From Acidobacteriaceae bacterium (GTDB lineage Bacteria > Acidobacteriota > Terriglobia > Terriglobales > Acidobacteriaceae): a stretch of DNA of 21,427 nt. Positions 1-10,100 of this stretch are shown here, in pieces. Where the stretch lies: contig JASHYS010000104.1 of the NCBI GenBank assembly GCA_030042915.1, positions 1-21,427 of the forward strand, given 5' to 3'. Position numbers and translations under genes: made by a program. The stretch's first letter is position 1, and each line of letters starts with the position of its first letter. A model generated the notes under the pieces. It saw only the letters and a list, made by a program, of their open reading frames with translations. It was not told the DNA's origin and did no database searches.

Positions 1-1
1 A

Positions 2-1576
2 CGGAATGGCCAGCAGGGCCAGCGGAGTTCGACTGATTCCAGTTCCCAGTCGTCGCCGTCAAAATCGCAGCAAAATTCTGCGTCGCAGGGCAGCTCCGTC
101 GGCCAGAGTGGTTCGCAAAGCCGAGAGGCCGATGCCCAGGCTTCGAGTGCGGCCTCAGACCAGAACGGCGACGAGCGCGTGCAGCAAGCGCTCAGCCGCT
201 TGCAACAAGCGACCGAGATGATGCGGCGTAATGGCGCATCACAGCAGAATTCCGATTCGGCGCGCCAGGCTGCGGATCGCCTGCAAGACGCAGCGAGTCT
301 CTTGGCTGGCACGCAGCAGCAGCTTGCTTCGGACAAGCTGGGCTCGCTGGCGCGCGAGGCTGCCCGCCTCACGCAGGAGGAGCGCAACCAGGCCGAACGC
401 ATTGATAAGCTCGCCAACCAGCAGAATGATTCATCCTCTGCCGCGTCAAGTTCCGGCGATGCAAAATCTGCCGGCTCCGATTCGGCCGACTCGGGCACTC
501 CCGATCTTCAAGCCATGATGGCGCGCCTTCGCCAACGTGACCAGCTTGCTGAGGAGCGGCAGCAGCTTAGCGACGATTTATCGAAGCTCCAGAAAAACGT
601 ACGCGACGCGGCGCGGGAAATGGCTCCCAATCAACCTGCTGCGTCGCAGAAGCTGCGCGATGCACTTACTGAGATGGACCAATCGGATCTCGACAATCAT
701 GTGCAGCGAACGGCCGACTGGCTGCGTAGCGGAATCAATCCCAATTCCAATGGCACCGAAGGCGAGATCGCGCAGGGGCTCGCCAAGCTGAGCCAGCAAC
801 TGCAGCAGGCAGAGAGCGCGATGGGTCAGGCCAAACCGGGTGAACGCGGCGCAGGTCAGAACGGCGCAACGCCCGGCGACCAATCGGCCGCCCTCGATCA
901 AGTGGAACGGCTGCGCAGCCAGCTCGAAGCCATGGCGCAAGCGCAAGGCGCCAACGGCCGCACCAATCAACCCGGAACGGATCGAAACGGTCAGAATGGA
1001 CAAAGATCGAACCAACCACCAAGCAATAATGGCGCACTGAGCCGCAATGGCCAGCGCGCGGGCGATGGCGCGCAATTCGCCCCCGGCTCTCGCAACCAAA
1101 ACAGCGTAGCGGGCGACGGATTCAGCGGTGACACGCGCTATGGTGGAGGCGGCAGAGACGGCACGGTTTGGGGCAATTTCGACACCGGCAATAACACACC
1201 GCGCTCCCGCGGCCGGCAGCAACCTGCGCCAAGCGACGCCTCAGGCAATTCTGCCGACACGGAACGCACTTTCGAGCAGGGGCTCCGCGAGCTGAACCAG
1301 CTGCGCCAAATGGTTCGCGACGACCCTCAGGCCGCAAAAGACGTGGCTGATCTTACGCGGCAGATGCAGCACCTCGACCCGAGCCGTTTTCCCGGAAACC
1401 CTGCGATGGTGGAGCAGATGCACCAGGAGATTCTCAGCTCGGTGGACAAGCTTGAGCTTCAGCTCCAGCACAACGGCGCCTCGTCCGGCGCTCGCGCGGG
1501 CAAACCCGATGCCGTTCCCGAGGGATATCAGGACGCCGTCGCAGATTACTATCGCCGCCTCAGCAAGAATCCTTAG
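2..1576 (+). CDS. Gln-rich coiled-coil protein, C-terminal part (DUF4175-like), cut by the window start
   Basis: The frame is open from base 2 with no stop, so the gene begins outside the window; 524 residues are visible and the apparent GTG start at 179 is internal. Residues ~1-60 are Ser/Gln-rich linker. Residues ~60-270 are charged, Gln-rich and helical, probably coiled coil, with the landmark RTADWLRSGINPNSNGTEGE. Residues ~280-415 are low-complexity Gly/Asn/Gln/Arg sequence. A more conserved tail from ~423 has FEQGLRELNQLRQMV and ends near VPEGYQDAVADYYRRLSKNP. This layout resembles the C-terminal part of large acidobacterial DUF4175-family proteins, whose N-terminus carries transmembrane helices (not visible here). 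The function of the family is unknown. The family assignment comes from memory of that pattern. That it is a real gene is strongly supported by length and composition. Confidence 0.75.
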   Translation, partial: RNGQQGQRSSTDSSSQSSPSKSQQNSASQGSSVGQSGSQSREADAQASSAASDQNGDERVQQALSRLQQATEMMRRNGASQQNSDSARQAADRLQDAASLLAGTQQQLASDKLGSLAREAARLTQEERNQAERIDKLANQQNDSSSAASSSGDAKSAGSDSADSGTPDLQAMMARLRQRDQLAEERQQLSDDLSKLQKNVRDAAREMAPNQPAASQKLRDALTEMDQSDLDNHVQRTADWLRSGINPNSNGTEGEIAQGLAKLSQQLQQAESAMGQAKPGERGAGQNGATPGDQSAALDQVERLRSQLEAMAQAQGANGRTNQPGTDRNGQNGQRSNQPPSNNGALSRNGQRAGDGAQFAPGSRNQNSVAGDGFSGDTRYGGGGRDGTVWGNFDTGNNTPRSRGRQQPAPSDASGNSADTERTFEQGLRELNQLRQMVRDDPQAAKDVADLTRQMQHLDPSRFPGNPAMVEQMHQEILSSVDKLELQLQHNGASSGARAGKPDAVPEGYQDAVADYYRRLSKNP

Positions 1577-1655
1577 AACCGGTACTCTCGCGCGCCGCTC
1601 GCGGTAATTTCGAACAACGCGATGCAATGCAAGAAGCTGATGGCGGGATGCTGAC

Positions 1656-1672
1656 ACGGGCAAATTGCCCGT
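1656..1672. repeat. Perfect 8-bp inverted repeat
   Basis: ACGGGCAA and TTGCCCGT flank a single central A, giving a perfect dyad that could form a 7-bp stem with a 3-base loop. It lies about 80 bases after the upstream stop. There is no following T-run, so a classical intrinsic terminator is not supported. It could be an operator or an RNA hairpin in the leader of the small membrane protein. Confidence 0.4.
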
Positions 1673-1773
1673 AAGACCAGACTGCCGGACAACAGGAACA
1701 GACCTGAACACATCAGATAGTAAGAGGAGTCGCCGCGGCTTCAGCCGTCCAGGACTCCGCCGAACCATGAATC

Positions 1774-1779
1774 AAGGGG
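1774..1779 (+). promoter_or_regulatory. Ribosome binding site deciding the start at 1788
   Basis: AAGGGG lies 8 bases before the ATG at 1788. It favours that start over the in-frame ATGs at 1665 and 1767, which would add non-conserved basic sequence before the DUF883-like domain. Confidence 0.5.
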
Positions 1780-1787
1780 CGAATCAT

Positions 1788-2054
1788 ATGGCAGTGGACC
1801 TACACGAACAGCAGGCAACGATCGATGACATTTCCCGCGAGGTCTCCCGCATCAAGTCAATCGTGAGCGATGCCGTGGACGACGGCGTTCAATCGGCGCT
1901 TCGCGCCATAAAGCAGGGGCGGGATGCTGCTGAGGACGCTGTCCACGATGCCAGTTACGCAATCAAACGAAACCCTTTTCAAGCAGTCGGCATCCTGCTC
2001 GCAGCTGGCGTTATCATTGGCACCCTGGTTACTCTCGCGTTGCGGCGTAATTAA
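1788..2054 (+). CDS. DUF883/ElaB/YqjD-type membrane-anchored protein
   Basis: The product has 88 residues. An amphipathic N-terminal part, residues ~1-60, is rich in Asp, Ile and Arg with heptad-like spacing (ISREVSRIKSIVSDAV). It is followed by NPFQAVGILLAAGVIIGTLV, a single transmembrane helix near residues 62-84 with small-residue packing (AAGVIIG), and an LRRN end. This is the standard layout of the ElaB/YqjD/DUF883 family: a long cytoplasmic helix, a Pro-containing turn and a C-terminal inner-membrane anchor with basic final residues. Enterobacterial members associate with ribosomes in stationary phase; whether that applies here is unknown. The ATG at 1788 is chosen for its Shine-Dalgarno and fit to family length. 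It stands alone, with gaps of over 200 bases on both sides. Confidence 0.8.
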   Translation: MAVDLHEQQATIDDISREVSRIKSIVSDAVDDGVQSALRAIKQGRDAAEDAVHDASYAIKRNPFQAVGILLAAGVIIGTLVTLALRRN

Positions 2055-2471
2055 CCTCCCAGCCCCTCAGAGCGTGGCGCGCGGGCTGAATCTCAGGCTC
2101 GCGATTGTTCCCCGTGCAGGCATCAAGACGCCCGTGCCCAGTCGGATTCGCCGCCTCAGAAAAACCTGCCGCTGTTGCCGCGTCGAATCTGCTCCGTGGC
2201 GCGCCGGTTCCGGTTTCATCCCCTAAGAAATCCATCTACAATCTCCGTCATTCAGCCGCTTCAGGTGCGGATGAGGACTCTGTGTCGCCATGCATGGAAC
2301 GCGAATTAGTTTGGCGGAGCTGAGAGGGCGGTAACTTGCAGGGTTATGGCCAGAAATAACTTGCAAACAATCGATTGCCCTGCTATAAATGTTAGCCGCG
2401 ATCACATCTTCCGGTTGGAAACTGTTCTTGAGAACACCGATTTCAGGGGAATGCAACTTCTGGGGGGAACG
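2055..2471. other. Intergenic region holding the GH30 promoter and leader
   Basis: These 417 bases lie before the GH30 start. The first 300 bases show no convincing gene: short open frames exist but lack ribosome sites and recognisable protein character. The last part holds a sigma70-like promoter (2361-2389) and an untranslated leader of roughly 75 bases. Confidence 0.6.
2361..2389 (+). promoter_or_regulatory. Sigma70-like promoter for the GH30 gene
   Basis: TTGCAA (2361-2366) and TATAAA (2384-2389) are separated by exactly 17 bases, close to the housekeeping consensus. Transcription would start near 2396, which supports translation from 2472 and excludes the upstream in-frame ATG at 2346. 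The spacer contains the perfect palindrome CAATCGATTG (2368-2377), placed where a repressor would compete with RNA polymerase. No regulator is encoded next to it. Confidence 0.6.
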
Positions 2472-3962
2472 ATGCCAAACGCAAGCCGCAGGGACTTCCT
2501 CAAACTCGCTGCGTCCGTTGGTGGCGCAGTGGCCGCAAAAGAGGCGAAATCGCTGTACGCAGAATCGCAGACCGCTCCCGGCCCGGTGCAAGCCTGGAGA
2601 ACGAGCTCACAAGAAAAATTCACACCCGTTCAGTCGCTGCCTGTATGGGAAATGGGCGAGGAGTTGTCGCCGCTGGCGATTTATCTCGAGCCCGACTCGA
2701 CGTGTCAGGAGATTCTCGGGTTCGGCGGAGCGTTCACTGACGCCTCGAGCTACCTGATGCACCAGATGGACCCGGATGCACGGCACGCACTTTTGGCGGA
2801 TCTTTATGGGCCATCCGGGTTGCGCCTTTCGGTGGGGCGGAGCTGTATCGGAACGAGTGACTTTTCGACGAAGATGTACAGTTACGACGACACTCCCGAG
2901 CCCGACCCGGAATTGAATCATTTCAGCATCGAACAGGACCTGGCCTGGATCGTGCCGACAATACGAGAAGCGCAGCAGATCAATCCCGATCTCTATTTGT
3001 TCTCCTGCGTCTGGAGCCCGCCAGGATGGATGAAGAGCGGGGGATCGATGCTCGGCGGCTGCATGAAGGAACGCTGGTTTGATGCCCACGCCCAGTATTT
3101 CGTCAAGTTTCTTCAGGCTTACGCCGACGCCGGGGTCAAGGTTGCAGCGATTACCGTAAATAACGAGGTGGACACAGATCAGGACGGACATTTTCCGGCC
3201 ACCATTTGGGCCCAGCAACATGAAATGGTTTTTGTTGCGCTTCATCTGGGACCTGCGCTCGAAAAAGCGTCACTGGCGACAAAGATCTGGATCCTCGATC
3301 ACAACTACAACTTATGGGGCCGCGTGGCCGATGAACTCAGCAACCCGCAGGTAGCCAAGTATGTGGACGGCGTTGCCTGGCACTCTTATGCGGGGACACC
3401 CGACGCAATGTCGCGGATTCACGAGATGTTCCCCGATAAGCACATGTATTTCACCGAAGGGGGACCGCCGGCTCATCTCTTCGGTCCGTACGAACCGCAT
3501 CACCAGGACCAGCAGCCGCGGCCCGTTCCTCCTCCGTACGGAACAGATTGGGCCAGATGGTCCAGTTCTTTTACGGGTATGCTCCGGAACTGGGCCAGGT
3601 GCATCTGCGTCTGGAATCTGCTGCTGGATGAAAACGGGCGCCCCGACATCACTATTCCGCCCCGTCCCATGCGCCGTGGAGGACTTGTCTCAATCGACTC
3701 GAAAACCAAAGCACTCACCTACAGCGGGAACTACTATGCGTTTCCTCACTACTCAAAACTCATGCAAAGAGGGGCGCGCGTTTTCGCAACCTCAGGAGAA
3801 CTATCCGGCATTGACCACGTGGCGGCCGAGAACCCTGACAAGAGCCGCGTGCTGGTGCTGACCAACAGCAACAACGCAGGGAAACAGGTGGACTGCAGAC
3901 TCGGAGATCGGGTTCTCAGGGTCGCATTGCCGTCGGACTCAATTACATCGTTTGTTTGGTAA
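2472..3962 (+). CDS. Tat-exported GH30 glycoside hydrolase (glucosylceramidase/beta-1,6-glucanase type)
   Basis: The product has 496 residues. MPNASRRDFLKLAASVGG is a twin-arginine signal, so export of a folded enzyme is expected. The ATG at 2472 has a G-rich ribosome site 4 bases upstream and puts the Arg pair near the N-terminus; earlier in-frame ATGs precede or overlap the promoter. The mature part shows GH30 hallmarks: FGGAFTDAS near residue 80, SPPGWMKSGG near 180, the acid/base region TVNNEVD with Glu232 (family members usually read QNEP), and the nucleophile region MYFTEGG with Glu329. The C-terminus is the small beta domain that wraps back on the barrel. GH30 retaining enzymes act on beta-glucosidic linkages such as glucosylceramide or beta-1,6-glucan; the substrate here cannot be read from sequence. 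Length is normal for the family and both catalytic Glu residues are present. Confidence 0.88.
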   Translation: MPNASRRDFLKLAASVGGAVAAKEAKSLYAESQTAPGPVQAWRTSSQEKFTPVQSLPVWEMGEELSPLAIYLEPDSTCQEILGFGGAFTDASSYLMHQMDPDARHALLADLYGPSGLRLSVGRSCIGTSDFSTKMYSYDDTPEPDPELNHFSIEQDLAWIVPTIREAQQINPDLYLFSCVWSPPGWMKSGGSMLGGCMKERWFDAHAQYFVKFLQAYADAGVKVAAITVNNEVDTDQDGHFPATIWAQQHEMVFVALHLGPALEKASLATKIWILDHNYNLWGRVADELSNPQVAKYVDGVAWHSYAGTPDAMSRIHEMFPDKHMYFTEGGPPAHLFGPYEPHHQDQQPRPVPPPYGTDWARWSSSFTGMLRNWARCICVWNLLLDENGRPDITIPPRPMRRGGLVSIDSKTKALTYSGNYYAFPHYSKLMQRGARVFATSGELSGIDHVAAENPDKSRVLVLTNSNNAGKQVDCRLGDRVLRVALPSDSITSFVW

Positions 3963-4106
3963 GTGGTTATGACCTTGATCGTGATGCGGTAGAACGGAAA
4001 TACGGATCAAAGAGCAGCAAACAGAGGGTCGTGAACAATTTTGGTATCCCTCACAAGCCAGGGTTACACGCCGGCAGTCTATCAATCAACGGCAACAACG
4101 GGAAAA

Positions 4107-7100
4107 ATGATGGTGCGGATTGGAATCTACCCGGCGACGGCAGCGATCGCCCTCATGATCGGCACGACATCATTGTTTTCGCAGGCACCGGCTGCGACGG
4201 AGCAACCAAGTCTGCAACCTGGAAGTGACGCGGTTTCGCTGGACCTGGCAGTTCGCGACCGGCACAAGAAGCCGGTTCTCGATCTAAAGCCGGAGCAAGT
4301 CACGGTTGCCGACAATGGCAAGCCCGCCAGGCTGACCGAGCTGCACCTGGTGAATGGAGACCGGCAGAATGAGCCGCTGATCACCCTGCTTTTTGACCGT
4401 CCGGGGATGGCGGACAGCGAAAGGGTATCAGAAGACTCGCTTTTCGCCGCCTCCGCTTCGACCGCGCGCGAAACAGCGAGAAAACTGCGCAGATCGGCGT
4501 CGAATTTTCTGAAATCGCTTCCGGCCGGCGATTTTCGTTTTGCCGTCGCAGACGTGTGGGGGCGGTTGCAGATTCAACAGGAAGATAGCGCCAGCCGCAA
4601 GGCGACTGAAGAATCAGTTCTGGCCGCGGTTCAGCCCGGGGTTTATGGAACCAAGATCGAGGCAAATTCGCTCGAGCGGCGCCTGATGCAGGCAGCAAAG
4701 ACGGGGCGGGACGCTTCCGGGGTTGCGAGCGTGCGCGAACGCGCTCTGGCTCGCGCGATGAATACCGCGCTCGAGAATTCGAGCCACATTGCCAGGGATC
4801 AGCACCTGTCTGTTTCGCAGGCATGCCTGCTTGCCTTGGTTGAGGCACAGCAATCGCTCCCGGGGCGCAAGGCGATTGTCTATTTCACCTCAATTGCGCG
4901 AGGGGGCAGCGACCCGTACTACAGATTGGACAGCGATAATCACGCCAAGGACGGATTCAAGTCGATCGTGGGCGCGGCCAATCGCGCCGGCTTGAGCATC
5001 TATGTTGTTCTCACCGACGAGTTGCTGGATCCGAGGGATAGCGACCTGATGGCCGGCGAGAGCTCGGCAGACCAGGTTGGCGGGCTGCGCCAAATGAATT
5101 CCGGCCCGTTGGCTCCGCTCTCTGAGGAGGCGGCCATAACGCAAAACCTTAATTGGGATTTGCAGGTGGGTGCGAAATCAGTGACGAAAACCACACTCAT
5201 GGCGCAAGAAAACATGACCATGCTCGCTACCGAGACCGGAGGCGATGTACTGAACGGCAGCGGACGCATGACCGGTCAGTTAAAGGAAATGGCCGGGAGC
5301 CTGACGACTTATTACGAGGCATCCTTTGTTCCCGGGGCAGGCGCGCTGGACGGGACCTATCACACAACCGCATTCAAGACCTCGCGCAAGGGGCTGAGCA
5401 TGCGCGCGCCCACAGCCTACCTGGCAATGCCGCCGGGTGCGGAAATCGCCGACCCCCCTCAACCGTTCGAAATGCCGTTGATGGCCTTACTCAACCGCCC
5501 GCAACCTCCCGGAGATGTGGAATACCGCGCCCGGGTGATGGAGATGGAACATGCGGGCGAGGGCAACGTAGATTTGCTAGCGCTGGAGATACCGGTAAGC
5601 GGACTCGAGGTTCGCGCGGATACGAGCACGCATCTGAGTTCGGCGCATATTTCGGTTCTCGCCACCGTGGTTGACAGCTCGGGCACGCAGATGGAGCGAT
5701 TCAGCGAGGACATTGCGCGCCGCTGGTCGTCAGACAGGAACTCCGAGACCGCGCCGGCATTCATTTCGTTCGAGCGCAGTTTTGCGGCGCCGCCCGGCAT
5801 TTACGTTCTTGAAACGGCCATATTGGACAACAACAGCGGCAAAGCCGCGGCGAAGCGGCAGAACTTCGAAGTTGTCGCTGCGCGGCCTGAGCCCGGGCTG
5901 AGCGACTTGATGGTGGTGCGTGGAATCGAGCCGGCGGAAAATACGGCTGCCGAACCAGATCTGTTGTGGCGGGGTGAGCGGCGAGTGCTCCCAAACCTAT
6001 ACGGGGAATTGCCGGCGGGCACTCACACCATGTCGATTTTTTTTCTTGCGCACACTGACCCGAAATCGCAGGCGGCGGCGACCGTCAAGCTGGAGGTTCT
6101 GCACGATGGGGCGCCGCTCAAGGGCGGCCCGCTGACCTCGACCTTAAAGGCCGACGGCGGATTTTCGCCCGTTATGGTGAGTTTCTCGATCAGCTCGGCC
6201 GCGGATGGAAAGTACGAGGTGCGGGCAACCTTGACTCAGGGCGAAAAATCCGCAGAGAAATCTGCCGAATTTGTTTTGAGGGGAGAGGGTGGGCGCCAGG
6301 TGGCGATTGGGGGAGCCGCCCCAACGCCGGATGCACTGATTGCCGTCGATTTGCCCGGGCTGGCAGCAGCCCAGCAGACCGCCGATCACCCGGCGCAGGA
6401 AAGACTCGACCGGATTCTTGCCGACGCGCGCAAGAACGCTCTCGACTACGGGGACGCGCTGCCCAACCTGATCTGCCAGCAGACGACACAACGCTACGAT
6501 GCGAAGGGCAACGGGGACTGGTTGTTCAAGGACACGATTGTAGAATTGCTGACCTACGTCAACCACAAAGAGGCTAGGATTCTGATCGGCGGCGAAAGGG
6601 TAGGAGAGTTGTCGAAGACGAGAGTCAGCTCGACCGGCGAATTCGGCGAGGCGTTGACCAATATCTTCAAACCGGAATCGAAGGCGATATTTGTCTGGAA
6701 GGAGACGAGCACACTGCGGGGCGAGCCGGCGGAGGTTTTCGACTATCGTGTTGAGCAGCAGAACTCAGTCTTTGTGTTGAACGCGCTTCCCGAGGCCGTA
6801 GCCAATGTGGCATACCATGGCCGAATCTACATCGATCAGGCTACGCATGGGGTGAAGAGCTTCACGATCATTACGGATGAGCAGCCGAAGAGATTTCCCA
6901 TTCGCAAGGTGGCTATCCGTGTGGACTACGACTACGTGGCTATCAACAACCACGACTATCTTCTTCCGGTAAGCGCGCAACTGGTCACGAAGGCGAGCGG
7001 GACGATGGGGGATGTGCTTAGACGCAACGATCTCACATTCAGCAATTTCCGTAGATTCGGATCCACGGCGCGGATTCTCGGCGCGGATACAGGGGAGGAT

Positions 7101-7109
7101 CCGCGGTAA
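4107..7109 (+). CDS. VWFA-related acidobacterial secreted protein
   Basis: The product has 1000 residues. A signal peptide covers ~1-30 (hydrophobic core IYPATAAIALMIG). Next comes the VWFA-related unit common in Acidobacteria: VSLDLAVRDRHKKPVLDLKP (a short Ig-like lead strand), LITLLFDRPG near Asp97 at the usual metal site, LPGRKAIVYFTS, TETGGDVLNGSG, and the closing YYEASF and GLSMRAPTAYLA. The canonical DxSxS metal site is replaced by DRPGM, so Mg2+-dependent ligand binding is doubtful. The middle third is beta-rich. Residues ~766-985 form another module often seen in acidobacterial proteins (LPNLICQQTTQRY to LTFSNFRRF). ATGs at 4107 and 4110 are both possible; a weak GGGA site fits either. 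The precise role is unknown; an envelope-associated or secreted binding protein is the inference. It follows the GH30 gene by 144 bases. Confidence 0.85.
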   Translation: MMVRIGIYPATAAIALMIGTTSLFSQAPAATEQPSLQPGSDAVSLDLAVRDRHKKPVLDLKPEQVTVADNGKPARLTELHLVNGDRQNEPLITLLFDRPGMADSERVSEDSLFAASASTARETARKLRRSASNFLKSLPAGDFRFAVADVWGRLQIQQEDSASRKATEESVLAAVQPGVYGTKIEANSLERRLMQAAKTGRDASGVASVRERALARAMNTALENSSHIARDQHLSVSQACLLALVEAQQSLPGRKAIVYFTSIARGGSDPYYRLDSDNHAKDGFKSIVGAANRAGLSIYVVLTDELLDPRDSDLMAGESSADQVGGLRQMNSGPLAPLSEEAAITQNLNWDLQVGAKSVTKTTLMAQENMTMLATETGGDVLNGSGRMTGQLKEMAGSLTTYYEASFVPGAGALDGTYHTTAFKTSRKGLSMRAPTAYLAMPPGAEIADPPQPFEMPLMALLNRPQPPGDVEYRARVMEMEHAGEGNVDLLALEIPVSGLEVRADTSTHLSSAHISVLATVVDSSGTQMERFSEDIARRWSSDRNSETAPAFISFERSFAAPPGIYVLETAILDNNSGKAAAKRQNFEVVAARPEPGLSDLMVVRGIEPAENTAAEPDLLWRGERRVLPNLYGELPAGTHTMSIFFLAHTDPKSQAAATVKLEVLHDGAPLKGGPLTSTLKADGGFSPVMVSFSISSAADGKYEVRATLTQGEKSAEKSAEFVLRGEGGRQVAIGGAAPTPDALIAVDLPGLAAAQQTADHPAQERLDRILADARKNALDYGDALPNLICQQTTQRYDAKGNGDWLFKDTIVELLTYVNHKEARILIGGERVGELSKTRVSSTGEFGEALTNIFKPESKAIFVWKETSTLRGEPAEVFDYRVEQQNSVFVLNALPEAVANVAYHGRIYIDQATHGVKSFTIITDEQPKRFPIRKVAIRVDYDYVAINNHDYLLPVSAQLVTKASGTMGDVLRRNDLTFSNFRRFGSTARILGADTGEDPR

Positions 7110-7120
7110 AGCAAGGCTCC

Positions 7121-7149
7121 GCCGCAATTATTGATGTGGCGGTTGCGGC
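7121..7149. terminator. Possible hairpin between convergent genes
   Basis: GCCGCAA (7121-7127) and TTGCGGC (7143-7149) make a perfect 7-bp stem with a 15-base loop in the short gap between two convergent genes. The position suits a shared bidirectional terminator, but neither side has a good T-run, so this is tentative. Confidence 0.3.
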
Positions 7150-7188
7150 ACAGTTGTAAAAGACAGTGCCCGTTCCAAAACTCTCCTT

Positions 7189-10100
7189 CTAGTGCGATTT
7201 CCCCGTTACCGTCTGATTCGCCGACTGCGGTCCGGGCAACGGAGCCTGTTTGGGCACAGGCACACGTGCATCGCGGGCAAAATACCATCGTGCCGCAATG
7301 GAGAAGGTGTTCACCAGCAGACTCTGGTTGCTCACTTGGTTTGCGTAGAAGAACGCGGAGTAGGTTGGCGCGAACGAGAGGTTTCCAATTGACGGCAGCA
7401 CCAGCGACACGTTCAGCGGAATGGCATATTCGGTCTGCGTAGGCAATTCGGCTGCCGGCGGCCGTCCGAAATAATAATCCCCCTGTGAATCCGTTACTAG
7501 GCTGATCTGCTTCTGCCCGCCGGCCTTGCCATAAATATGGTTTTGGAGATGGAGGTCCCAATAGTAGCCGGGCGTATGCAGGGTCTGCACGAAAGGCTTG
7601 CCGACGACGGTTGTTGTGTCGTTAAGCGTAAGCACGATGGCCGGAGTCCCATAGAGTGCGCTGCCGAAGCAGGTTTGTAGTGTGATCTTCGCGAAGACGG
7701 GGCAGGTTTTTTGCTTGGGCCCGGTCGACGTGGTCGTCTGCAGCGTCAGAGACGACAGGTTGCCATTCGATATGTTGAATTCCATGCCCGTCTCAAAGTA
7801 GCTTCCAACCGTGGGCAGGAATCTGGTGGCGAATTTGGAGTGGCCCTGCCCAAACTCCTCCCTGAAACCGGCGCGATCGGTCCATGCGCTGATGCGTGGA
7901 AGTTGGACGGTGAGCTCGCCGGAAGGCACTTGGCCAGACGAGTACGTAAGGAACAAATAGGGTGTATCGATTTCAAGCTGATATTGATGCGGCGTGAAAA
8001 CCAACAGGCTCCGTGGCAGCGTTTGCACGCCACGCACAGCGTCTGCCCCGGCACCGCCGCCGAGACGCACCTGCAGGAAGGCGCCTTCAGTGAGATTATT
8101 CAACGGATAGGTCGCGTTGATAGGTTTGCCCGTCAAATTGCCGATGACTGCCCGGTCGTAGGAAAAGGCGCTCTGTTCCCCAACGGAGAACGGCGGAAAC
8201 CGCTTCGACTCGCCTGGTCCCGGACTGGAAACATTGGCCAAAATGCGGCTGCCCATTTCCAGGTCGAGAGACTGCTGGTTGGGCGCCGTGGCACGCGCGT
8301 CAGACACGCCCTGGAAGTACGAAGCCACAAACTGATTTCCTCCCACTGCCTCGCGTGAATTGAAGCTGGCGATCACCTTGGCAAAATCAACCTGATAGAG
8401 CCCCCTCTGCTGGAACCTTTCGTTATCCGCCGTGATAACCGTTTCCACTGGCTTCACTGTCTCGCTGGTTCCATTGAACAGATCCATCGCCAGGCTGGGT
8501 TGAGCTTCGCCCTGAGCCGTCAGATTATTTTGCAGGAAATGGGACAGCGGATTGCTGACGAATCTCTCCGTTACCTTGTGCATGTTCGTCGGCAGTGCTT
8601 GCAGCGTTCCGTAAATAGCCTTGTCCTGCGCCAATTGGTCGGTTGTCAACAGCCAGTAGTAAGCATCGTCGCTAATCGGTGTCCCGTCGATGCAATAAGT
8701 TGGCTGCCCGCCCGATGCTCCTTTGCAATGGGGATCGACGGGAATCCAAAGCGGCTCGTCGTTCTGGCTCACCTGGGTTAAATTGCTAAGGCTCGACTGC
8801 ACAATGCCATACGAAATCAACCACTGCCCTGTGGGGCCGGTATCGGCCAGCTGAGCCTGCTGTGCCATGTTGCTTTGCGATAAGCCGAGCATCTGTTCCA
8901 GTTCTTTTCCCGTTACCGCGACATATTCCAGGTAGTCGCCCTTCCAGAAGATGCGATCGAGGGCCGAGCGCAGCTCGCAAAGCTGGAATCTTTCCTGGTT
9001 GGTCTTCTCGTCCTTGCCCTCCTGGGTCTTCTCCCCGGCGCACATCTGGTAGTCGGTGTATCCTTTGCCGATCGCATCCAGTTCCACATCCCGGCTCTGC
9101 AGCAGAACCACGTCGGGCTTGGGCGGCGACGATTTCTGCAGGTCACGCAGAAGCGCAAACTCGGCTTTCTGCTTGCTTTCCAAGTCCTGTCCCATTCCGG
9201 TCTGCGACGAGGCGTTCTGAACCGTCGCGGAAGGGTTGGGCTGCTCGGCTGCAGCATTCTTGAGCGTCTCTACCAATTTGTAAAGGAGAGAGATGGTCGT
9301 GTCGGACTCACCGACGTCAGGAATCTTGAAATTGTCATCGCGCTGATTCGCCAGCGTAAAGCTGTTGTCGGCTTCAGTGCTCAGCGTCAGCAGCGAGACT
9401 GCTCCCGGATAGCTGCCGGTCTGGGAAGAGTAGCTGGTGCGCGGAGTCACCACAGGAGCCGGGTGGGAGGCTTGTGCCCCATCCTGAGCCTGATAAGTGA
9501 GCGTGATGTGCGGCGTGCCGTAGCCCGACTCGATTTCGCTCAGCACTACATCCACCTGTTGACTCGCATTGGCCAGCTTGAGTTGCTCCCTGACGCGTTC
9601 CGAGAGAATCTCTGCCTCGGTGTGAGGCATTTGCGCCATCACTACGACACGCTCGAAGGGTTTTTCCTCGAGCAATCTCGCGCCGCGGACAATGGCCTCG
9701 GTTGCCTCCATGGGATCCGCGACCAGAACTTGCTGCTCGCCGCCGGATTTGCCGGCTTTTCTGCGATCGCCGCAGGTTGAAAAGTCACTCGCGTCACTGG
9801 GCTTACCGGCAATACACAAATCAAGATTGGTCTCCGACACCGCCTTCATGGTGTCTTCGCCGACAACTCCGACAATCAAGATATGGCTGCCGTCTCCCGC
9901 GTCCGCCACGGTGTAGCCAACATCCTTCTCTTCATGAGCAATGGTGCGAAGCAAGCCATTGATGGCCGCGATTCTTGCCTCTTCGCTGAGCAGAAAGCAG
10001 GCGCCTGGGCTGGGTGTCCCGTTGTCAACGGTACATGGACCGGGTTTGCTGCTGTCTTGCAGGCTCTCGCCCAAGCTGCCGAGAATTTCGACCATTCGCT

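Larger units (their letters stand above)
1577..1787. other. Intergenic gap with a perfect short palindrome
   Basis: These 211 bases separate the Gln-rich protein from the small membrane protein. No coding signal is seen; the frame of the downstream gene is open back to about 1665, but the best ribosome site lies just before 1788. The only clear structure is the inverted repeat at 1656-1672. Confidence 0.5.

Noticed and set aside
2055..2345. Small genes in the gap after the DUF883-type gene
   Set aside because: Short frames on both strands lack ribosome sites and any recognisable composition or motif.
2346..2471. ATG at 2346 as start of the GH30 protein
   Set aside because: It lies upstream of the promoter's -35 element and would bury the twin-arginine signal at residue ~48.
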